A stretch of 8,092 bases of DNA from Propionibacteriaceae bacterium (GTDB taxonomy: Bacteria; Actinomycetota; Actinomycetes; Propionibacteriales; Propionibacteriaceae): contig PMBM01000010.1 of the NCBI GenBank assembly GCA_003153855.1, positions 1-8,092 of the forward strand, read 5' to 3'. Shown here piece after piece: positions 1 through 4,387 of the stretch. Within the stretch, counting starts at the first letter, position 1. Every line of letters starts with the position of its first letter. Below the pieces are notes generated by a model. The model searched no databases. It was given only the letters and a program-made list of their open reading frames with translations, and was not told where the DNA came from. The translations under genes were made by a program, and so were the position numbers.

Positions 1-386
1 ACCCAAATTGTTGGTACCACCGCCGGCGGGATGATGAGACCGGCAAGCACCATGAAGTTGATCACCGAGTTCCACCGCGACTTCTTGCGCTGCAGCACGT
101 ACCCGACCATCGCGGAAAGCACAACCATCAGGGCCACGCTGACCACAGTCAGGATGACACTGTTGAGGAAAGCGCGGGGGACGACTCCGTTGCGGGTGTC
201 GAGGACGGTGACAAGATTGTCCCAGAACGCCCACTTCGTAGGGAGCGTGAACTGCAGCTTGTTGGCTTCCTGAATCGTCTTGGACGCAGTCAGGAAGATG
301 AAGATGAACGGAACGATGAACACAACGATTGACACCACGATCGCGAGGGTGCCAACCAGGCGACTGCGTGCGGCTTCAGCTCTCAT
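1..386 (-). CDS. Carbohydrate ABC transporter permease, MalG type (partial, N-terminal 128 residues)
   Basis: Inner-membrane permease half of a sugar ABC importer, partner of the MalF-type protein encoded just upstream. The reading frame begins at an ATG at 386-384 and is open to the window edge. It starts MRAEAARSRLVG and shows a hydrophobic segment at about residues 10-33, a second at 73-98 after the periplasmic-type stretch LQFTLPTKWAFWDN, and the start of a third at 110-128 (LAGLIIPPAVVPTIW). This order, and the wording NSVILTVVSVALMVVLSAM then GYVL, is typical of MalG-like proteins. The EAA loop that contacts the ATPase would lie beyond the window and is not seen. The start overlaps the MalF stop as ATGA, implying coupled translation, and an AAGGGAG ribosome site lies at 400-394. 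The sugar carried cannot be read from this part. Confidence 0.93.
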   Translation of the reverse strand, partial: MRAEAARSRLVGTLAIVVSIVVFIVPFIFIFLTASKTIQEANKLQFTLPTKWAFWDNLVTVLDTRNGVVPRAFLNSVILTVVSVALMVVLSAMVGYVLQRKKSRWNSVINFMVLAGLIIPPAVVPTIW

Positions 387-1300
387 TCTGCTGCTCCCTT
401 CCGATTCAGGAAGATGTTGAGGGGCACCACGATGGCTGCGACGACGAGGAAGAGCACGACGTTGCCGGCGGTGGACAGGCCGTAGAAGCCGGCCTGGTAC
501 TGCTTGTAGATCACGGATGCGATCACGTCGCTCGAGAAGCCTGGGCCACCACCGGTGGTTGCCCAGATCAGGTCGAACGACCGTAAACCGCCGATCAGGG
601 AAAGGATCACGACCGTGACAGTCGCCGGACGCGCCAGCGGCAGGGTGATGTTTCGGAACAGTTCCCAGGAGCTGGCGCCGTCCACCTTCGCGGCCTCGTA
701 GTACTCCTGAGGAATGGCGACGATCCCGGCAATGTAGATCAGGGTGGCGATGCCCAGACCCTTCCAGATGTCGATGGCGGCCACGGTGAGCAAGGCCATC
801 TTGGGATCGGTGAGCCACCCTGGCCCTTGGATGCCAATCGTGGCCAAGACTTGATTCACCACTCCGTTGAATGGGTCAAGCAGGACCGAGAACGTCAGGC
901 CCACACCGATCGTGGAGACCAGTACCGGGAAGAAGATCACGGATCTCAGGTACCCGCGCCCGATGATCGGTCCGGTCAAGAGCATCCCCAGCGCAAAGCC
1001 GAGGACCACCTTGGAGCCCGACGTGACGACCGCGTAGATGAACGTGTCGATGAAGCCCTGGACCAGCTGGCGTTCTTGGAAGAACTGCACAAAGTTGTCT
1101 AGGCCGATGAAGTGCACATCGAAAAGCGTCCAGCGGGTCAAGCTGAAGTAGAACGATGCGAACGTCGGGATCGCGAACAGGACGATGTACAGGATCGCCG
1201 CAGGAATGTGGAACCACGTGGGATAGGGGGTCTTCATGGGCCGCCGCTGCTGCGGCGATGACCGCTTTGCGGTCGTCTCATTCGTCGTGAGTACAGACAT
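383..1300 (-). CDS. Carbohydrate ABC transporter permease, MalF type
   Basis: Complete 305-residue membrane subunit of a binding-protein-dependent sugar importer (binding-protein-dependent transport system inner membrane component family). After a polar N-terminus it has hydrophobic segments at about residues 31-53, 86-110, 118-141, 168-195, 226-246 and 276-298, giving the usual six. The cytoplasmic EAA loop that docks the ATPase is clear at about 201-221, beginning EAAKVDGASSWELF and ending ITLP, followed by the family's FDLIWATTGGGPG stretch at 242-254. Length is normal. The ATG at 1300 is supported by a TTAGGAG ribosome site at 1316-1310, 9 nt upstream. The gene follows the solute-binding protein gene after 95 bp and overlaps the MalG-type gene by 4 bp. 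No ATPase gene is in view. Many actinomycete importers of this kind share a remote MsiK-type ATPase, so this is expected but not proven here. Confidence 0.96.
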   Translation of the reverse strand: MSVLTTNETTAKRSSPQQRRPMKTPYPTWFHIPAAILYIVLFAIPTFASFYFSLTRWTLFDVHFIGLDNFVQFFQERQLVQGFIDTFIYAVVTSGSKVVLGFALGMLLTGPIIGRGYLRSVIFFPVLVSTIGVGLTFSVLLDPFNGVVNQVLATIGIQGPGWLTDPKMALLTVAAIDIWKGLGIATLIYIAGIVAIPQEYYEAAKVDGASSWELFRNITLPLARPATVTVVILSLIGGLRSFDLIWATTGGGPGFSSDVIASVIYKQYQAGFYGLSTAGNVVLFLVVAAIVVPLNIFLNRKGAAE

Positions 1301-1320
1301 AGTTGTGTTCTCCTAACGAA

Positions 1321-1354
1321 GCAGGGACGACGGAGGGGGATCCGTCGCCCCTGC
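1321..1354 (-). other. Intercistronic stem-loop between binding-protein and permease genes
   Basis: The minus-strand RNA can form a 14-bp uninterrupted stem: GCAGGGGCGACGGA (1354-1341) pairs with UCCGUCGUCCCUGC (1334-1321), with one G-U pair, around a 6-nt UCCCCC loop. It begins about 40 nt after the binding-protein stop codon and ends 6 nt before the AGGAG ribosome site of the MalF gene. No U-tract follows, so it does not look like a simple intrinsic terminator. In comparable importer operons such a hairpin protects the upstream message from 3' exonucleases and keeps binding protein in excess over permeases. Applying that role here is inference. Confidence 0.8.
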
Positions 1355-1395
1355 TTGCATGGACTGACTCCTAGAGCTCTAGCTCAACGGCTGGA

Positions 1396-2715
1396 TCACC
1401 AGCCGGGCAGGCCAAGCTGCTGCGCCTGCTTCTTCACGTCCTGGTCGTAGGCTGCCGCGGCAGTCTTCGCCGGCGTGATTCCGCTTCCCACCTCGACCAA
1501 GATGCTGGCGAGGTTCGGGCCCTTGACCGGCGACAGGAACTCCAGGGCCGGGCCGGCCTTGCTCTTGGTAACCCAGGTCTGAACGTCGGTCACCATCGGC
1601 GCCACGGTCGACGGCAGCTTGCAGCTGCTGATCGCGTAGGGGCCACCCGGTTCGGTCTCGTTCTGCAGCGCGCAGCCCTTGTCGGAGTTGAAGAAGGCGA
1701 CGAACTTCTTCGCCGCATCGAGCTTCGCTCCCGTGGTGGACTTCGGGATGTACAACGCGTTCGGCTCCCACAACGTGAGCGCCTCATTCGCGGCATCAGT
1801 GGGAGGAACCGGGAAGATGCCGAAGTCGTTGAGGGCGGCAGGGAAGTTCTGCTTCAGGTTGGGGAGTGCCACCTGCGTCAGCATGGGGTACTGGGCAGCA
1901 GTTCCGTCGGCCAGAGCCTTGATCGCATTGTCGTTCTTTGCGGAGGCGAAGTCCTTGTTGAAGTAACCCGCGTCGTGCAGATCCTGCAGGTGCTGGAAGC
2001 TGTCGAACGCCGGCGAAGTCGAGAATGTCCGCTTGTTCGCCGTGTACGAGCTGGCCCACGCAGGATCCGACGATGCCACGTTGGCATAGTCGGCAAGGAC
2101 GATGAGCTGCGAGGTCCAGGAATCCCCATACGCCTGGAAGACCGGTGTGATGCCGGCAGCCTTGATCGCCTTGTTGTTGTCCATGAACTCAGCCCAGGTA
2201 GTGGGAACCTTCAGGCCGAGCTTGTCGTAGATCTTCTTGCTGTAGATGATCCCGCCGGCCTGTACCGTTCCGGTCGGAGCGCCGTACATCCCCTTCCCGG
2301 AGGTCACGGAAGCCTTGAAGTTGTCGTCGACGTTCGCAGCCCAAGACTCGCCGGAGAGGTCCAGGAGAGTGGACGTCGGGTTGAGTGCCTGGAGCAGGGA
2401 GCCCGAGTTGTACTGGAAGACATCCGACATCTCACCAGTCGCCAGACGGGTCTTCACCAGGTTGTCGCCGTCCGCACCGCCGGGGTTGGCGTCCACCGTG
2501 ACCTTGATGTTGGGATTCTCGGCCTGGAACGCCGCGATCAACTTGGTGGCCTGGGCGGTCGCGGTCGCGTCGCTCCACGTCATGTAGGTGATCTCCACCG
2601 GCGCGGCGCTTGCGTTGGGCGAATTGCTCGCAGGACCTGCACAGCCGGTGAGGGCGAGTGCGGACCCCGCGAGGATCGCGACGACCGCTGTTCTCATTGG
2701 GTGTGGGTGTGTCAT
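1396..2715 (-). CDS. Sugar ABC transporter solute-binding lipoprotein
   Basis: Complete 439-residue extracellular binding protein (solute-binding family 1, UgpB/MalE-like) that captures the sugar outside the membrane and delivers it to the two permeases. A short lipoprotein signal peptide has arginine at 8, a hydrophobic core at 10-22 and the lipobox LTGC, with lipid attachment predicted at Cys25. The mature part has family landmarks: EITYMTWSD at 41-49, DVFQYNSGSLLQAL near 98-111, YGAPTGTVQAGGIIYSKK at 144-161 followed by LGLKVPTTWAEF at 166-177, and AAKKFVAFFNSDKG at 334-347. The ATG at 2715 has a GGGAGGT ribosome site 5 nt upstream (2727-2721). The second Met (residue 7) is too far from that site. 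It is the first gene of the importer operon, directly behind two operators. Ligand unknown. Confidence 0.96.
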   Translation of the reverse strand: MTHPHPMRTAVVAILAGSALALTGCAGPASNSPNASAAPVEITYMTWSDATATAQATKLIAAFQAENPNIKVTVDANPGGADGDNLVKTRLATGEMSDVFQYNSGSLLQALNPTSTLLDLSGESWAANVDDNFKASVTSGKGMYGAPTGTVQAGGIIYSKKIYDKLGLKVPTTWAEFMDNNKAIKAAGITPVFQAYGDSWTSQLIVLADYANVASSDPAWASSYTANKRTFSTSPAFDSFQHLQDLHDAGYFNKDFASAKNDNAIKALADGTAAQYPMLTQVALPNLKQNFPAALNDFGIFPVPPTDAANEALTLWEPNALYIPKSTTGAKLDAAKKFVAFFNSDKGCALQNETEPGGPYAISSCKLPSTVAPMVTDVQTWVTKSKAGPALEFLSPVKGPNLASILVEVGSGITPAKTAAAAYDQDVKKQAQQLGLPGW

Positions 2716-2745
2716 TGCTTACCTCCCTGTAAGGTTGCTTAGAGC

Positions 2746-2759
2746 GTCAACCGGTTTAC
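2746..2759. promoter_or_regulatory. LacI-type operator O1, in the leader of the importer operon
   Basis: The sequence GTCAACCGGTTTAC is an imperfect palindrome around a central CG, the usual form of a LacI-family operator. It is identical to the site at 2815-2828. It lies between the predicted transcription start and the ribosome site of the binding-protein gene, so a bound repressor would block elongating or initiating polymerase. That the neighbouring LacI-family protein binds it is inferred from position and repetition. Confidence 0.8.
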
Positions 2760-2790
2760 ACATCCTCACCGGTGCTCCTCGTCAGGCAAA

Positions 2791-2819
2791 AGGCTAAGCC
2801 TGCTCCACGACTGTGTCAA
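2791..2819 (-). promoter_or_regulatory. Predicted promoter of the importer operon
   Basis: On the minus strand a perfect TTGACA -35 element (2819-2814) is followed after 17 bp by TAGCCT (2796-2791), which keeps only the TAnnnT positions of a -10 element. Transcription would start near 2784 and give a leader of roughly 70 nt. The -35 lies inside operator O2, so repressor and sigma factor would compete for the same bases. The -35 and its spacing are convincing, the -10 is weak. Confidence 0.55.
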
Positions 2820-2828
2820 CCGGTTTAC
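2815..2828. promoter_or_regulatory. LacI-type operator O2, overlapping the importer -35 element
   Basis: An exact copy of the 14-bp sequence GTCAACCGGTTTAC found 69 bp away at 2746. Read on the minus strand it is GTAAACCGGTTGAC, and its last five bases form most of the TTGACA -35 element. Exact repetition of a palindrome in a short upstream region next to a LacI-family gene is strong evidence for an operator. Confidence 0.82.
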
Positions 2829-2836
2829 GAAAGTTT

Positions 2837-2850
2837 GTTGATCGGTTCAC
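2837..2850. promoter_or_regulatory. Degenerate operator-like site O3
   Basis: GTTGATCGGTTCAC matches O2 at 10 of 14 positions and keeps the GT...AC ends and central CGGTT. It starts 22 bp from O2, about two helical turns, so two repressor dimers could sit on the same face of the DNA. Its own symmetry is poor and it may be only a weak or decayed site. Confidence 0.4.
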
Positions 2851-3168
2851 ACTCGGGCCCGGTGAGGCACCGCCGGGCTCGCCGCGGCGCCTACCGCCCT
2901 GGTTCGCAAACTTGTTGATGACCGCCTCCCTTGAGCCTGCTTGCCGGCGAATGCGTCGGCTACTACGGCATCGAGCTGACCCGCCACCCTGGTCTCCCCG
3001 ACTACCGGCGACCAGGATGGAACCGACGCGGGACGGACCGCGATCCGACTCCTCCTCGGTCGCATCGCGGGGTGCACCCACGCCAGGCACGAGTGCTCCC
3101 GACCTGGACTCCGTGTCCGCGGGAGCAGTGGACAAGATGCAGTGACCCCCATGAGAACTCAGCATCTT
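2851..3168. other. Non-coding part of the divergent control region
   Basis: This stretch of about 320 bp separates the importer-side operators from the repressor-side operator. Open frames cross it on both strands, but none has a ribosome site with a recognisable protein, and their translations are arginine-, serine- and proline-rich like chance frames in GC-rich DNA, so I call no gene. It contains a further operator-like match at 2906-2919 (GCAAACTTGTTGAT, 10 of 14 to GTAAACCGGTTGAC), a 7-bp inverted repeat (CCTGGTC 2988-2994 with GACCAGG 3010-3016), and two stronger inverted repeats listed separately. A small RNA or a second regulator site here cannot be excluded. Confidence 0.6.
3094..3127. 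repeat. Two-part hairpin-forming inverted repeat
   Basis: TGCTCCCG (3094-3101) pairs with CGGGAGCA (3120-3127), 8 bp perfect. Inside the loop GGAC (3106-3109) pairs with GTCC (3115-3118) around a 5-nt loop. No U-tract follows on either strand, so there is no reason to call it a terminator. Role unknown. Confidence 0.5.
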
Positions 3169-3174
3169 GTGAAC
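3128..3174. repeat. Inverted repeat running into the repressor-side operator
   Basis: ACAAGATGC (3132-3140) and GCATCTTGT (3162-3170) form a perfect 9-bp inverted repeat separated by 21 bp. Extending outward gives 11 of 13 matches (3128-3140 with 3162-3174). The right arm overlaps the first bases of operator O4, and the arm centres are 30 bp apart, close to three helical turns. It could be the binding site of a second regulator or a cruciform-forming element. Function is not known. Confidence 0.5.
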
Positions 3175-3182
3175 TGGTTGAC
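3169..3182. promoter_or_regulatory. LacI-type operator O4, repressor-gene side
   Basis: GTGAACTGGTTGAC matches the importer operator read in the same sense (GTAAACCGGTTGAC) at 12 of 14 positions. It lies 90 bp upstream of the repressor start codon and its right end supplies the TTGAC of a candidate -35 element, which implies autoregulation. Confidence 0.75.
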
Positions 3183-3207
3183 GAAATGGGTGATGATGCG
3201 ATCTCAT
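3178..3207 (+). promoter_or_regulatory. Predicted promoter of the LacI-family repressor gene
   Basis: TTGACG (3178-3183) is followed after 18 bp by TCTCAT (3202-3207), which matches a -10 element at 4 of 6 positions. Transcription would begin near 3214, ahead of the start codon chosen at 3272 and downstream of the upstream in-frame ATG at 3206. The -35 coincides with the right half of operator O4. The -10 is weak, so the call is tentative. Confidence 0.4.
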
Positions 3208-3257
3208 GGCTGTCGGAGTTGATGCTGACCGCCTCATCTCTTCAGGAGAGCGAGAAG

Positions 3258-3263
3258 AAGGAG
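3258..3263 (+). promoter_or_regulatory. Ribosome binding site deciding the repressor start
   Basis: AAGGAG at 3258-3263 stands 8 nt before the ATG at 3272. The alternative in-frame ATG at 3206 would add 22 residues that fit no part of a LacI-family N-terminus and would overlap the predicted -10 element, so 3272 is preferred. Confidence 0.8.
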
Positions 3264-3271
3264 CGCGTGCG

Positions 3272-4294
3272 ATGACGGACGAGACCGTGGAAGCGCCGCC
3301 CTATCGTCGTCCGGCGCTCCGCGACGTGGCCGAAGCCGCCGGCGTGTCCCGCGGCGCAGTCTCGAAGGTCATTCGCAACGCCTACGGGATCAGCCCAGCG
3401 ATGCGCAAGCGCGTCGAGGACGCGATCGAGGAACTCGGATACCGGCCGCGCACCGCCGCGCGGGTCATGCGCGGACAGAGCTTCACCATCGGCTTCGAGA
3501 CGCCACAAGTGGGCAACGGCATCAACACCCAGGTCATCGACGGCGCCGCCGAGCAGCTAGCTGGGTCGGCCTACCAGCTCGTCATCGTCCCGGGACTGGG
3601 GCGCATATCCGCGCAGGAGATCATCGAATCGCTGGTCGACCGGCAGGTCGACGGCATCATCGCCATCGCTTCGGAAGTGCCGAGCGACTGGATCGAGCGT
3701 ATTGCCCGGAACACTCCTGTCGTCGTGCTTGGCCGGCACGACAAGTCGAGCGCCTACGACACGATACGGAACGACGACGAGGCCGGTACCGACCTCGTGA
3801 TGGATCACCTTCTGGGCTTGGGGCACACACGGATCGCTCACCTCACGATCGAGCCCCCCACCGATCAGGCACCGCATGTGTTCAGGCGCGACCAGTACCT
3901 CAAGCGCATGGCTGAGGCGGGCCTCGAGCCCATGCTTCACTACACCTCGGTCACGGAGCGGGCAGCGCAAGAGTCAACGGACGCTCTCCTGGCCTCCAAG
4001 AACCCACCGACCGCGATCTTCGCCGGACACGACACCCTGGCGATCGGCGTGCTCCGAGCGGTTGCGGCCGCCGGGCTCGACCCCTCGGAACTGTCCGTCG
4101 TCGGCTACGACGACATCGAGCTCGCCAGTCACCCTTTGGTGTCGCTCACCACCGTTGACCAGCACGGTACCGATGCCGGTCGGAACGCGATCCGCCTTCT
4201 CCTGGAACGCATCGGAGGCCGCACCCAGCCCAAGCACGAATGCTTCACACCTCAGCTACGGATCCGCTCCAGCAGCGCGCAGATCCGCGGTTGA
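3272..4294 (+). CDS. LacI-family transcriptional repressor
   Basis: A 340-residue DNA-binding sugar sensor. The N-terminal helix-turn-helix spans about residues 14-40 (PALRDVAEAAGVSRGAVSKV), followed by the third helix and the GYRPRTAARVMRG hinge at 56-68. The core is a periplasmic-binding-protein-like domain with QVDGIIAIA at 125-133, PVVVLGR at 149-155, LGLGHTRIAHL at 181-191, PTAIFAGHDTLAIGVL at 246-261 and VVGYDDIELA at 276-285. Length is normal. In the recognition helix the two variable specificity positions after GVS are Arg and Gly, and the hinge leucine that most family members insert at the central CpG appears to be Met66. The gene diverges from the importer operon across four operator-like sites and converges on the GH2 gene. 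It probably represses the importer and itself, with release by the imported sugar. The effector is unknown. Confidence 0.95.
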   Translation: MTDETVEAPPYRRPALRDVAEAAGVSRGAVSKVIRNAYGISPAMRKRVEDAIEELGYRPRTAARVMRGQSFTIGFETPQVGNGINTQVIDGAAEQLAGSAYQLVIVPGLGRISAQEIIESLVDRQVDGIIAIASEVPSDWIERIARNTPVVVLGRHDKSSAYDTIRNDDEAGTDLVMDHLLGLGHTRIAHLTIEPPTDQAPHVFRRDQYLKRMAEAGLEPMLHYTSVTERAAQESTDALLASKNPPTAIFAGHDTLAIGVLRAVAAAGLDPSELSVVGYDDIELASHPLVSLTTVDQHGTDAGRNAIRLLLERIGGRTQPKHECFTPQLRIRSSSAQIRG

Positions 4295-4387
4295 CGTCAC
4301 CGCAGGTCGGCCACGGCGGCACCTGATCGCCGAGGGACGTTCCATCGCTGGCCAACAATTCGCGGCTCGCGCGTGTGTCAGTCTCCT
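4295..4387. other. Convergent intergenic gap without a clear terminator
   Basis: Only 93 bp separate the ends of the repressor and GH2 genes. I see short pairings, CAGGT (4303-4307) with ACCTG (4321-4325) and GCGGT (4287-4291) with ACCGC (4299-4303), plus an 8-bp palindrome TGACGTCA over the repressor stop codon. None is a long stem with a T-run. Transcripts from the two strands may therefore overlap at their 3' ends. Confidence 0.4.

Noticed and set aside
1321..1354. The intercistronic hairpin as an intrinsic terminator
   Set aside because: No T-run follows the stem on the minus strand, and the next gene of the operon begins 20 bp later with its own ribosome site.
1975..2742. A 255-codon plus-strand open frame opposite the binding-protein gene
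   Set aside because: It mirrors the codon bias of the opposite gene, shows no domain, and would run into the importer ribosome site. It is a shadow frame.
2767..2774. CACCGGTG palindrome as another operator
   Set aside because: Only the ACCGGT core is shared. The 14-bp context matches O1/O2 at about half the positions, and such 8-bp palindromes are common in GC-rich DNA.
2794..3237. A 147-codon minus-strand open frame in the control region
   Set aside because: It crosses three operator-like sites and both promoter candidates, has low-complexity composition and resembles no family I know.
3206..3271. Upstream in-frame start for the repressor (ATG at 3206)
   Set aside because: It has no ribosome site, would overlap the predicted -10 element, and adds 22 residues absent from typical LacI-family proteins. 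The ATG at 3272 has AAGGAG at ideal spacing.
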